This document shows positions 1 through 11,939 of a stretch of 64,000 bases of DNA, in pieces. The DNA is taken from contig NC_087065.1 of assembly GCF_963678635.1 (NCBI RefSeq), forward strand, positions 77,445,396 through 77,509,395. The letters are read 5' to 3'. Positions within the stretch are counted from its first letter, which is position 1. Each line of letters begins with the position of its first letter. Made by a program: the position numbers and the translations under genes. The notes under the pieces were generated by a model. It saw only the letters and a list, made by a program, of their open reading frames with translations, was not told where the DNA came from and did not search any database. Source of the stretch: Symsagittifera roscoffensis (taxonomy: Eukaryota > Xenacoelomorpha > Acoela > Convolutidae).

Positions 1-1400
1 TTACAAAACACTCATGGAAATCAAAAAGAAGAAGAAATGAAATGACGTATAAAAAACCCATGCTTATCGGCACTACAACAATTTTCCCAAGCCTGAATTA
101 AACAAGCTGTTAAAAAAATGCAGAATTTTATAACAATTCAGAATTTTGAAAAAATAGTTACACTGATGAGACTCAGTTGAAAGCAAACCAAATCTTCAGA
201 CTGTTTTTTCTTCATTGAATCAAGATAATGCATGCAATGTCATCACATAACTGATGAAAAATTTCTAGAAGAGTTCAAAAAAACGTTTGCTACTGAAAGA
301 ACGTTGATTTCAGCTAACATTTTGACTTACCGATCGTAAGAAAAGTTCATCATGAAATCGAGAAAAAGCCTCTGATTTTATCACACTAAAAGATGACAAA
401 CGAATTCAAACTTTTGACCAGTTTAAAAACAGACACTGAAGCTAACTAACCCTGACAAAAAAACAGATGAAAAACAAAACGATTTTAAATCAGCTTCATT
501 GAAAACGTCTTTGCTACTGACGGATGTTTGATACAGAAGCTCAAAAGGTTCATCTTTTGCATTACAAAACACTTATGGAAATCAAAAAAAGAAGAAATGA
601 GAAGACGTATAAAAAACCCATGCTTATCCGCACTACAACAAACTTTCCAAGCCTGAATTAAACAAGCTGTTAAAAAAGGCAGAATTTTATAACAATTCAG
701 AATTTTGAAAAAAAATAGTTACACTGATGAGACTCAGTTGAAAGCAAACCAAATCTTCAGACTGTTTTTTCTTCATTGAATCAAGATAATGCATGCAATG
801 TCATCACATAACTGATGAAAAATTTCCAGAAGAGTTCAAAAAAACTTTTGCTACTGAAAGACCGTTGATTTCAACGAACATTTTGATTCACCGATCAGAA
901 GAAAAGTTCATCATGAATTCGAGAAAAAGCCTCTGAGATCATCACACTAAAAGATGACAAACGAATTCAAACTTCTGACCAGTTTAAAAACAGACATTGA
1001 AGCTAACTAACCCTGACAAAGAAACAGATGAAAAACAAAACGATTTTAAATCAGCTTCATTGAAAACGTCTTTGCTTCTGACCGATGTTTGATATAGAAG
1101 CTCGAAAGGTTCATCTTTTGCAGTACAAAACACTCATGGAAATCAAAAAAAGAAGAAATGAAATGACGTATAAAAAAACCCATGCTTATCGGCACTACAA
1201 CAAACTTTCCAAGCCTGAATTAAACAAGCTGTTAAAAAAGGCAGAATTTTATAACAATTCAGAATTTTGAAAAAATAGTTACACTGATGAGACTCAGTTG
1301 AAAGCAAACCAAATCTTCAGACTGTTTTTTCTTCATTGAATCAAGATAATGCATGCAATGTCATCACATAACTGATGAAAAATTTCTAGAAGAGTTCAAA
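1..1400 (+). repeat. 5.0 kb higher-order duplication, copy 1
   Basis: This stretch repeats at 5009-6408 with an offset of 5007-5008 bp (anchors 230/5238, 791/5799, 1351/6358). Shared private variants are AGAAGAAGAAATG with ACAATTTTCCC, CTGACGGATG with TACAGAAGCTCAAAAGG, and TTTCCAGAAG with TTTCAACGAAC. The offset equals nine monomers, so a nine-monomer block was amplified and then diverged. The left limit lies outside the window. Confidence 0.75.
1085..1270 (+). other. 61-codon + strand frame in an A monomer
   Basis: The frame begins MFDIEARKVHLL and includes KKTHAYRHYNKLSKPELNKL, ending NNSEF. It is open only because this copy has seven As in TATAAAAAAACCC; most A monomers have six and are out of frame there. 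Its ATG overlaps the stop of an upstream frame (ATGTTTGA). It is not convincing as a gene. Confidence 0.15.
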
Positions 1401-3031
1401 AAAACTTTTGCTAGTGAAAGAACGTTGATTTCAGCTAACATTTTGATTTACCGATCGGAAGAAAAGTTCATCATGAAATCGAGAAAAAGCCTCTGAGATC
1501 ATCACACTAAAAGATGACAAACGGATTCAAACTTTTGACCAGTTTAAAAACAGACAAGGAAGCTAACTAACCCTGACAAAGAAACAGATGAAAAACAAAA
1601 CGATTTTATATCAGCTTCATTGAAAACGTCTTTGCTACTGACCGATGTTTGATATGGAAGCTCGAAAGGTTCATCTTTTGCATTACAAAACACTCATGGA
1701 AATCAAAAAAAGAAGAAATGAAATGACGTATAAAAAACCCATGCTTATCGGCACTACAACAAACTTTCCAAGCCTGAATTAAACAAGCTGTTAAAAAAGG
1801 CAGAATTTTATAACAATTCAGAATTTTGAAAAAATAGTTACACTGATGAGACTCAGTTTAAAGCAAACCAAATCTTCAGACTGTTTTTTCTTCATTGAAT
1901 CAAGATAATGCATGCAATGTCATCACATAACTGATGAAAAATTTCTAGAAGAGTTCAAAAAAACTTTTGCTAGTGAAAGAACGTTGATTTCAGCTAACAT
2001 TTTGATTTACCGATCGGAAGAAAAGTTTATCATGAAATCGAGAAAAAGCCTCTGAGATCATCACACTAAAAGATGACAAACGAATTCAAACTTTTGACCA
2101 GTTTAAAAACAGACACTGAAGCTAACTAACCCTGACAAAAAAACAGATGAAAAACAAAACGATTTTAAATCAGCTTCATTGAAAACGTCTTTGCTACTGA
2201 CCGATGTTTGATATAGAAGCTCGAGAGGTTCATCTTTTGCATTACAAAACACTCATGGAAATCAAAAAAAGAAGAAATGAAATGACGTATAAAAAACCCA
2301 TGCTTATCGGCACTACAACAAACTTTCCAAGCCTGAATTAAACAAGCTGTTAAAAAAGGCAGAATTTTATAACAATTCAGAATTTTGAAAAAATAGTTAC
2401 ACTGATGAGACTCAGTTGAAAGCAAACCAAATCTTCAGACTGTTTTTTCTTCATTGAATCAAGATAATGCATGCAATGTCATCACATAACTGATGAAAAA
2501 TTTCCAGAAGAGTTCAAAAAAACTTTTGCTACTGAAAGACCGTTGACGTCGATTTCAGCGAACATTTTGATTTACCGATCAGAAGAAAAATTCATCATGA
2601 TTTCGAGAAAAAGCCTCTGAGATCATCAGACTAAAAGATGACAAATGAATTCAAACATTTGACCTGTTTAAAACAGACGCTGAAGCTAACTAACACTGAC
2701 AAAGAAACAGATGAAAAACAAAACGATTTTAAATCAGCTTCATTGAAAAAATCTTTGCTGCTGACTGATGTTTGATATAGAAGCTCGAAATGTTCATATT
2801 TGCATTACAAACCGCTTATGGAAATCAAAAAAAAAGAAATGAAATGACGTAAAAAAACACCCATGCTTATCGGCACTACAACAAACTTTCCCAGCCTGAA
2901 TTCAACAAGCTGTTAAAAAAGGCAGAATTTTATAACATTTCAGAAATTTAAAAAAATAGTTGCGCTCATGAGACTCAGTTGAAAGCAAACCAAATCTTCA
3001 GACTGTTTTTTCTTCATTGAATCAAGATAAT

Positions 3032-3587
3032 GCATGCAATGTCATCACATAACTGAAGAAAAATATCTAGAAGATTTCAAAAAAAGTTTTGCTACTGCAA
3101 GAACGTTGATTTCAGCTAACATTTTGATTTAACCGATCAGAGAAAAAGTATATGATGAATTCGAGAAAAAGCTTATGAGATCATTACACTAAAAGAAGAC
3201 AATTTATTTCAAACACTTGACAAGTTTGATTCAGACGCTGAAGCTAACTAACCCTGAAAAGAAACAGATGAAAAACAAAAAGACTTTAAATCAGATTCAT
3301 TGCAAAAGTCGTTGCTGCTGACTGATGTTTGATAAAGTAGCTCGAATGGTTAATCTTTTGCATTACAAAAAACTTATTGAAATCCAAAAAGAAGAAAGGA
3401 AAATACGTCAGAAAAATCTATGCTTATCGGCACTACAACATACTTTCCAAGCCTGAATTAAACAAGCTGATAAAAATGCAGCATTTCATAACATTTTAGA
3501 ATTTTCAAAAAAGATTTTTAATCATGAGACTCAATTGAAAGCAAACCAAATCATCAGACCAATTTTCCTTCCTTGAATAAAGATAAT
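3032..3587 (+). repeat. Family B monomer (diverged)
   Basis: This 556 bp unit differs from its A neighbours along most of its length. It has TTTATTTCAAACACTTGAC, GATAAAGTAGCTCGAATGG, TTATTGAAATCC, GATAAAAATGCAGC, a TTTTTAATCATGAGACTC segment and CTTCCTTGAATAAAG before the anchor. The same type recurs at 20221-20775, 21892-22446, about 22750-23004, 24050-24605, 30086-30641 and 42045-42600. B units therefore recur as single units within A, as an older family would after partial replacement. Confidence 0.85.
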
Positions 3588-6321
3588 GCATGCAATGTCA
3601 TCACATAACTGATGAAAAAGTTCTAGAAGCGTCAAAAAAACTTTTACTACTGAAAGAACGTTGATTTCAGCTAACATTTTGATTTACCGATCGGAAGAAA
3701 AGCTCATCATGAAATCGAGAAAAAGCCTCTGAGATCATCACACTAAAAGATGACAAACGAATTCAAACTTTTGACCAGTTTAAAAACAGACACTGAAGCT
3801 AACTAACCCTGACAAAAAAACAGATGAAAAACAAAACGATTTTAAATCAGCTTCATTGAAAACGTCTTTGCTACTGACCGATGTTTGATACAGAAGCTCG
3901 AAAGGTTCATCTTTTGCATTACAAAACACTTATGGAAATCAAAAAAAGAAGAAATGAAAAGACGTATAAAAAGCCCATGCTTATCCGCACTACAACAAAC
4001 TTTCCAAGCCTGAATTAAACAACAATTCAGAATTTTGAAAAAATAGTTACACTGATGAGACTCAGTTGAAAGCAAACCAAATCTTCAGACTGTTTTTTCT
4101 TCATTGAATCAAGATAATGCATGCAATGTCATCACATAACTGATGAAAAATTTCCAGAAGAGTTCAAAAAAACTTTTGCTACTGAAAGACCGTTGATTTC
4201 AACGAACATTTTGATTCACCGATCAGAAGAAAAGTTCATCATGAATTCGAGAAAAAGCCTCTGAGATCATCACACTAAAAGATGACAAACAAATTCAAAC
4301 TTTTGACCAGTTTAAAAACAGACACTGAAGCTAACTAACCCTGACAAAGAAACAGATGAAAAACAAAACGATTTTAAATCAGCTTCATTGAAAACGTCTT
4401 TGCTACTGATCGATGTTTGATATAGAAGCTCGAAAGGTTCATCTTTTGCATTACAAAACACTCATGGAAATCGAAAAAAGAAGAAATGAAATGACGTATA
4501 AAAAACCCATGCTTATCGGCACTACAACAAACTTTCCAAGCCTGAATTAAACAAGCTGTTAAAAAAGGCAGAATTTTATAACAATTCAGAATTTTGAAAA
4601 ATAGTTACACTGATGAGACTCAGTTGAAAGCAAACCAAATCTTCATACTGTTTTTTCTTCATTGAATCAAGATAATGCATGCAATGTCATCACATAACTG
4701 ATGAAAAATTTCTAGAAGAGTTCAAAAAAACTTTTGCTACTGAAAGAACGTTGATTTCAGCTAACATTTTGATTTACCGATCGGAAGAAAAGTTCATCAT
4801 GAAATCGAGAAAAAGCCTCTGATATCATCACACTAAAAGATGACAAACGAATTCAAACTTTTGACCAGTTTAAAAACAGACAAGGAAGCTAACTAACCGT
4901 GACAAAGAAACAGATGAAAAACAAAACGATTTTATATCAGCTTCATTGAAAACGTCTTTGCTACTGACCGATGTTTGATATGGAAGCTCGAAAGGTTCAT
5001 CTTTTGCATTACAAAACACTCATGGAAATCAAAAAGAAGAAGAAATGAAATGATGTATAAAAAACCCATGTTTATCGGCACTACAACAATTTTCCCAAGC
5101 CTGAATTAAACAAGCTGTTAAAAAAATGCAGAATTTTATAACAATTCAGAATTTTGAAAAAATAGTTACACTGATGAGACTCAGTTGAAAGCAAACCAAA
5201 TCTTCAGACTGTTTTTTCTTCATTGAATCAAGATAATGCATGCAATGTCATCACATAACTGATGAAAAATTTCTAGAAGAGTTCAAAAAAACGTTTGCTA
5301 CTGAAAGAACGTTGATTTCAGCTAACATTTTGACTTACCGATCGGAAGAAAAGTTCACCATGAAATCGAGAAAAAGCCTCTGATTTTATCACACTAAAAG
5401 ATGACAAACGAATTCAAACTTTTGACCAGTTTAAAAACAGACACTGAAGCTAACTAACCCTGACAAAAAAAAACAGATGAAAAACAAAACGATTTTAAAT
5501 CAGCTTCATTGAAAACGTCTTTGCTACTGACGGATGTTTGATACAGAAGCTCAAAAGGTTCATCTTTTGCATTACAAAACACTTATGGAAATCAAAAAAA
5601 GAAGAAATGAGAAGACGTATAAAAAACCCATGCTTATCCGCACTACAACAAACTTTCCAAGCCTGAATTAAACAAGCTGTTAAAAAAGGCAGAATTTTAT
5701 AACAATTCAGAATTTTGAAAAAATAGTTACACTGATGAGACTCAGTTGAAAGCAAACCAAATCTTCAGACTGTTTTTTCTTCATTGAATCAAGATAATGC
5801 ATGCAATGTCATCACATAACTGATGAAAAATTTCCAGAAGAGTTCAAAAAAACTTTTGCTACTGAAAGACCGTTGATTTCAACGAACATTTTGATTCACC
5901 GATCAGAAGAAAAGTTCATCATGAATTCGAGAAAAAGCCTCTGAGATCATCACACTAAAAGATGACAAACGAATTCAAACTTCTGACCAGTTTAAAAACA
6001 GACACTGAAGCTAACTAACCCTGACAAAGAAACAGATGAAAAACAAAACGATTTTAAATCAGCTTCATTGAAAACGTCTTTGCTTCTGACCGATGTTTGA
6101 TATAGAAGCTCGAAAGGTTCATCTTTTGCATTACAAAACACTCATGGAAATCAAAAAAAGAAGAAATGAAATGACGTATAAAAAACCCATGCTTATCGGC
6201 ACTACAACAAACTTTCCAAGCCTGAATTAAACAAGCTGTTAAAAAAGGCAGAATTTTATAACAATTCAGAATTTTGAAAAAATAGTTACACTGATGAGAC
6301 TCAGTTGAAAGCAAACCAAAT

Positions 6322-6364
6322 CTTCAGACTGTTTTTTCTTCATTGAATCAAGATAATGCATGCA
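6322..6364 (+). other. Invariant core block (representative copy)
   Basis: This is one copy of the block present at all 121 anchors. It has CTTCAGACTG, a T-rich tract (GTTTTTTCTTCATTGAATC), AAGATAA and the 8 bp palindrome TGCATGCA, which alternates pyrimidine and purine. Exact box variants are few (GCACGC at 20776 and 22447, GAATGC at 24606, CGCATGC at 23005, GCATGA at 42601, AGGCATGC in some C units). Every deletion I found stops outside this block. It could be a protein-binding or nucleosome-phasing site; no known motif is matched exactly, so any function is inference. Confidence 0.5.
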
Positions 6365-6503
6365 ATGTCATCACATAACTGATGAAAAATTTCTAGAAGA
6401 GTTCAAAAAAACTTTTGCTAGTGAAAGAACGTTGATTTCAGCTAACATTTTGATTTACCGATCGGAAGAAAAGTTTATCATGAAATCGAGAAAAAGCCTC
6501 TGA
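6360..6503 (+). other. Short + strand frame of 47 codons (representative)
   Basis: ATG inside the box (GCATGCAATG) opens a 47-codon frame ending CTC TGA. The product is charged, with TDEKFLEEFKK near the start, then a LISANILIY stretch and ending KSRKSL. The same frame recurs in many monomers and its two main versions differ at a few residues. I recognise no family. Because the + strand is A-rich, lysine- and glutamate-rich frames are expected by chance, so I doubt it is a gene. Confidence 0.15.
6391..6398. promoter_or_regulatory. HSE-like TTCTAGAA element (representative copy)
   Basis: TTCTAGAA lies 33 bp after the box in most full-length monomers. It matches the two-subunit core of a heat-shock element (TTCnnGAA). 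Neighbouring GAA (6385) and TTC (6402) triplets are near but not in the ideal 5 bp register, so the full element is imperfect. HSF binding to satellite DNA is known for human satellite III; binding here is only inferred. The 175 and 276-280 bp mini-monomers have lost the element. Confidence 0.3.
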
Positions 6504-8592
6504 GATCATCACAAAAAAAGATGACAAACGAATTCAAACTTTTGACCAGTTTAAAAACAGACACTGAAGCTAACTAACCCTGACAAAAAAACAGATGAAA
6601 AACAAAACGATTTTAAATCAGCTTCATTGAAAACGTCTTTGCTACTGACCGATGTTTGATATAGAAGCTCGAGAGGTTCATCTTTTGCATTACAAAACAC
6701 TCATGGAAATCAAAAAAAGAAGAAATGAAATGACGTATAAAAAACCCATGCTTATCGGCACTACAACAAACTTTCCAAGCCTGAATTAAACAAGCTGTTA
6801 AAAAAGGCAGAATTTTATAACAATTCAGAATTTTCATAAAATAGTTACACTGATGAGACTCAGTTGAAAGCAAACCAAATCTTCAGACTGTTTTTTCTTC
6901 ATTGAATCAAGATAATGCATGCAATGTCATCACAAAACTGATGAAAAATTTCGAGAAGAGTTCAAAAAAACTTTTGCTAGTGAAAGAACGTTGATTTCAG
7001 CTAACATTTTGATTTACCGATCGGAAGAAAAGTTCATCATGAAATCGAGAAAAAGCCTCTGAGATCATCACACTAAAAGATGACAAACGAATTCAAACTT
7101 TTGACCAGTTTAAAAACAGACAAGGAAGCTAACTAACCCTGACAAAGAAACAGATGAAAAACAAAACGATTTTATATCAGCTTCATTGAAAACGTCTTTG
7201 CTACTGACCGATGTTTGATATGGAAGCTCGAAAGGTTCATCTTTTGCATTACAAAACACTCATGGAAATCAAAAAAAGAAGAAATGAAATGACGTATAAA
7301 AAACCCATGCTTATCGGCACTACAACAAACTTTCCAAGCCTGAATTAAACAAGCTGTTAAAAAAGGCAGAATTTTATAACAATTCAGAATTTTGAAAAAA
7401 TAGTTACACTGATGAGACTCAGTTGCGAGCAAACCAAATCTTCAGACTGTTTTTTCTTCATTGAATCAAGATAATGCATGCAATGTCATCACATAACTGA
7501 TGAAAAATTTCTAGAAGAGTTCAAAAAAACGTTTGCTACTGAAAGAACGTTGATTTCAGCTAACATTTTGACTTACCGATCGGAAGAAAAGTTCATCATG
7601 AAATCGAGAAAAAGCCTCTGATTTTATCACACTAAAAGATGACAAACGAATTCAAACTTTTGACCAGTTTAAAAACAGACACTGAAGCTAACTAACCCTG
7701 ACAAAAAAACAGATGAAAAACAAAACGATTTTAAATCAGCTTCATTGAAAACGTCTTTGCTACTGACGGATGTTTGATACAGAAGCTCAAAAGGTTCATC
7801 TTTTGCATTACAAAACACTTATGGAAATCAAAAAAAGAAGAAATGAGAAGACGTATAAAAAACCCATGCTTATCGGCACTACAACAAACTTTCCAAGCCT
7901 GAATTAAACAAGCTGTTAAAAAAGGCAGAATTTTATAACAATTCAGAATTTTGAAAAAATAGTTACACTGATGAGACTCAGTTGCGAGCAAACCAAATCT
8001 TCAGACTGTTTTTTCTTCATTGAATCAAGATAATGCATGCAATGTCATCACATAACTGATGAAAAATTTCTAGAAGAGTTCAAAAAAACTTTTGCTAGTG
8101 AAAGAACGTTGATTTCAGCTAACAATTTGATTTACCGATCGGAAGAAAAGTTCATCATGAAATCGAGAAAAAGCCTCTGAGATCATCACACTAAAAGATG
8201 AAAAACTAATTCAAACTTTTGACCAGTTTAAAAACAGACACTGAAGCTAACTAACCCTGACAAAAAACAGATGAAAAACAAAACAATTTTAAATCAGCTT
8301 CATTGAAAACGTCTTTGCTACTGACCGATGTTTGATATAGAAGCTCGAAAGGTTCATCTTTTGCATTACAAAACACTCATGGAAATCAAAAAAAGAAGAA
8401 ATGAAATGACGTATAAAAACCCCATGCTTATCGGCACTACAACAAACTTTCCAAGCCTGAATTAAACAAGCTGTTAAAAAAGGCAGAATTTTATAACAAT
8501 TCAGAATTTTCAAAAAATAGTTACACTGATGAGACTCAGTTGAAAGCAAACCAAATCTTCAGACTGTTTTTTCTTCATTGAATCAAGATAAT

Positions 8593-10828
8593 GCATGCCA
8601 TGTCATCACATAACTGATGGAAAATTTCTAGAAGAGTTCAAAAAAACTTTTGCTACTGAAAGAACGTTGATTTCAGCTAACATTTTGACTTACCGATCGG
8701 AAGAAAAGTTAATCATGAAATCGAGAAAAAGCCTCTGAGATCATCACACTAAAAGATGACAAAGGAATTCAAACTTTTGACCAGTTTAAAAACAGACAAG
8801 GAAGCTAACTAACCCTGACAAAGAAACAGATGAAAAACAAAACTATTTTAAATCAGCTTCATTGAAAACGTCTTTGCTACTGACCGATGTTTGATATGGA
8901 AGCTCGAAAGGTTCATCTTTTGCATTACAAAACACTCATGGAAATCGAAAGAAGAAGAAATGAAATGACGTATGAGAAACCCATGCTTATCGGCACTACA
9001 ACAATTTTCCCAAGCCTGAATTAAACAAGCTGTTAAAAAAGGCAGAATTTTGTAACAATTCAGAATTTTGAAAAAAATAGTTACACTAATGAGACTCAGT
9101 TGAAAGCAAACCAAATCTTCAGACTGTTTTTTCTTCATTGAATCAAGATAATGCATGCAATGTCATCACATAAATGAGGAAAAATTTCTAGAAGATTTCA
9201 AAAAAACTTTTGCTACTGAAAGAACGTTGATTTCAGCTAACATATTGATTACCGATCGGAAGAAAAGTTCATCATGAAATCGAGAAAAAGCCTCTGAGAT
9301 CATCACATTAAAAGATGACTAACGAATGCAAACTTTTGACCAGTTTAAAAACAGACAAGGAAGCTAACTAACCCTGACAAAGAAACAGATGAAAAACAAA
9401 ACGATTTTAAATCAGCTTCATTGAAAACGTCTTTGCTACTGACCGATGTTTGATATGGAAGCTCGAAAGGTTCATCTTTTGCATTACAAAACACTCATGG
9501 AAATCGAAATAAGAAGAAATGAAATGACGTATGAGAAACCCATGCTTATCGGCACTACAACAATTTTCCCAAGCCTGAATTAAACAAGCTGTTAAAAAAG
9601 GCAGAATTTTGTAACAATTCAGAATTTTGAAAAAAATAGTTACACTAATGAGACTCAGTTGAAAGCAAACCAAATCTTCAGACTGTTTTTTCTTCATTGA
9701 ATCAAGATAATGCATGCAATGTCATCACATAACTGATGAAAAATTTCTAGAAGAGTTCAAAAAAACTTTTGCTACTGAAAGAACGTTGATTTCAGCTAAC
9801 ATTTTGACTTACCAATCGGAAAAAAAGTTAATCATGAAATCGAGAAAAAGCCTCTGAGATCATCACACTAAAAGATGACAAAGGAATTCAAACTTTTGAC
9901 CAGTTTAAAAACAGACAAGGAAGCTAACTAACCCTGACAAAGAAACAGATGAAAAACAAAACGATTTTAAATCAGCTTCATTGAAAACGTCTTTGCTACT
10001 GACCGATGTTTGATATGGAAGCTCGAAAGGTTCATCTTTTGCATTACAAAACACTCATGGAAATCGAAAGAAGAAGAAATGAAATGACGTATGAGAAACC
10101 CATGCTTATCGGCACTACAACAATTTTCCCAAGCCTGAATTAAACAAGCTGTTAAAAAAGGCAGAATTTTGTAACAATTCAGAATTTTAAAAAAAATAGT
10201 TACACTAATGAGACTCAGTTGAAAGCAAACCAAATCTTCAGACTGTTTTTTCTTCATTGAATCAAGATAATGCATGCAATGTCATCACATAAATGAAGAA
10301 AAATTTCTAGAAGATTTCAAAAAAACTTTTGCTACTGAAAGAACGTTGATTTCAGCTAACATATTGATTACCGATCGGAAGAAAAGTTCATCATGAAATC
10401 GAGAAAAAGCCTCTGAGATCATCACATTAAAAGATGACAAACGAATTCAAACTTTTGACCAGTTTAAAAACAGACACTGACGCTAACTAACCCTGACAAA
10501 GAAACAGACGAAAAACAAAACGATTTTAAATCAGCTTCATTGAAAACGTCTTTGCTACTGACCGATGTTTGATATAGAAGCTCGAAAGGTTCATCTTTTG
10601 CATTTCAAAACACTCATGGAAATCAGAAAAAGAGGAAATGAAATGACGTATAAAAAGCCTATGCTTATCGGCACAACAACAAACTTTCCAAGCCTGAATT
10701 AAACAAGCTGATAAAAAAGGCAGAATTTTATAACAATTCAGAATTTCGAAAAAAAAATACACTGATGAGACTCAGTTGAAGGCAAACCAAATCTTCAGAC
10801 TGTTTTTCCTTCATTGAATCAAGATGAT
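8593..10828 (+). repeat. 1119 bp dimer, two copies
   Basis: Anchors are 8593, 9153, 9712 and 10272. Odd units share CATTTTGACTTACC and AAGTTAATCATG. Even units share CACATAAATGA, GAAGATTTCAAAA and CATATTGATTACC. Both 8593 to 9712 and 9153 to 10272 are 1119 bp. The first three of these units share ACGTATGAGAAACCC. This is a small higher-order repeat of two monomer subtypes. Confidence 0.8.
8848..9156 (-). other. 102-codon version of the - strand frame
   Basis: Here the run TTTTGAAAAAAATAG has seven As instead of six, so the body of the 86-codon frame joins a different upstream frame beginning MHYLDSMKKKQSEDLVC. Other copies of this form are at 9407-9715, 9967-10275, 15452-15760, 42856-43164, 44529-44837 and 46202-46510. 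Switching of the first third by a single A argues against selection on the protein. Confidence 0.2.
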
Positions 10829-11939
10829 GCATGCAATGTCATCACATATCTGATGAAAAATTTCTAGAAGAGTTCAAAAAAACTTTTGCTACTGAAAGAC
10901 CGTTGATTTCAGCGAACATTTTGATTCACCGATCAGAAGAAAAGTTCCTCATGAATTCGAGAAAAAGCCTCTGAGATCATCACACTAAAAGATGACAAAC
11001 GAATTCAAACTTTTGACCAGTTTAAAAACAGACAAGGAAGCTAACTAACCCTGACAAAGAAACAGATGAAAAACAAAACGATTTTAAATCAGCTTCATTG
11101 AAAACATCTTTGCTACTGGCCGATGTTTGATATAGAAGCTCGAAAGGTTCATCTTTTGCATTACAAAACACTCGTGAAAATCAAAAAAAGAAGAAATGAA
11201 ATGACGTATAAAAAACCCGTGCTTATCGGCACTACAACAAACTTTCCCAGCCTGAATTAAACAAGCCGTTAAAAAAGGCAGAATTTTATAACAATTCAAA
11301 TTTTGAACAAACAGTTACACTGATGAGACTCAGTTGAAAGCAAACCAAATCTTCAGACTGTTTTTTCTTCATTGAATCAAGATAATGCATGCAATGTCAT
11401 CACATAACTGATGAAAATTTCTAGAAGAGTTCAAAAAAACTTTTGCTACTGAAAGACCGTTGATTTCAGCGAACATTTTGATTCACCGATCAGAAGAAAA
11501 GTTCATCATGAATTCGAGAAAAAGCCTCTGAGATCATCACACTAAAAGATGACAAACGAATTCAAACTTTTGACCAGTTTAAAAACAGACACTGAAGCTA
11601 ACTAACCCTACAAAGAAACAGATGAAAAACAAAACGATTTTAAATCAGCTTCATTGAAAACGTCTTTGCTACTGGCCGATGTTTGATATAGAAGCTCGAA
11701 AGGTTCAACTTTTGCATTACAAAACACTCGTGAAAATCAAAAAAAGAAATGAAATGACGTATAAAAAACCCGTGCTTATGGGCACTACAACAAACTTTCC
11801 CAGCCTGAATTAAACAAGCCGTTAAAAAAGGCAGAATTTTATAACAATTCAAATTTTGAACAAATAGTTACACTGATGAAGCTCAGTTGAAAGCAAACCA
11901 AATCTTCAGACTGCTTTTTCATCATTGAATCAAGATAAT
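10829..11939 (+). repeat. Family A monomers, CCCGTGC subtype
   Basis: Two monomers, ending at anchors 11387 and 11940 (558 and 553 bp), share AAAACCCGTGCTTATC (or ATGGGC), CAAGCCGTTAAAA, CTACTGGCCGATG and AATTCAAATTTTGAAC. The same subtype is the long member of the next dimer (around 12600) and recurs around 16150 and 18930. Confidence 0.8.

Larger units (their letters stand above)
5009..6408 (+). repeat. 5.0 kb higher-order duplication, copy 2
   Basis: This is the partner of positions 1-1400 and carries the same private variants in the same order. The CTGACGGATG / TACAGAAGCTC variant recurs a third time near 7760-7790, so this subtype has been copied again locally. Substitutions such as GACGTAT to GATGTAT near 5053 separate the two copies. 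Confidence 0.75.
1..8592 (+). repeat. Homogeneous family A monomers
   Basis: Full-length A monomers have anchors at 230, 791, 1351, 1910, 2469, 3032, 3588, 4119, 4677, 5238, 5799, 6358, 6917, 7476 and 8035. Neighbours differ by scattered substitutions and A-run length changes. Two exceptions stand out. The monomer ending at 3588 is family B. The monomer ending at 4119 is 531 bp because about 27 bp between AAACAA and CAATTCAGAA are missing near 4020. The monomer at 2469-3031 is more diverged (for example an extra GACGTC near 2545) and leads into the B unit, so two older units sit inside younger ones. Confidence 0.9.

Noticed and set aside
4243-4260. CENP-B box in ATTCGAGAAAAAGCCTC
   Set aside because: The TTCG and central A match, but the required CGGG half is GCCT. 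It is also absent from monomers with GAAATCG.
6374-6396. Second CTGATGA (AACTGATGAAAAATTTC) as a hammerhead core
   Set aside because: No GAAA follows at the correct place after a stem II; downstream is TAGAAGAG.
6677-6700. tRNA-type B box (GGTTCATCTTTT) suggesting a SINE origin
   Set aside because: Only GGTTC matches; the rest of the B box and any A box at the right distance are missing.
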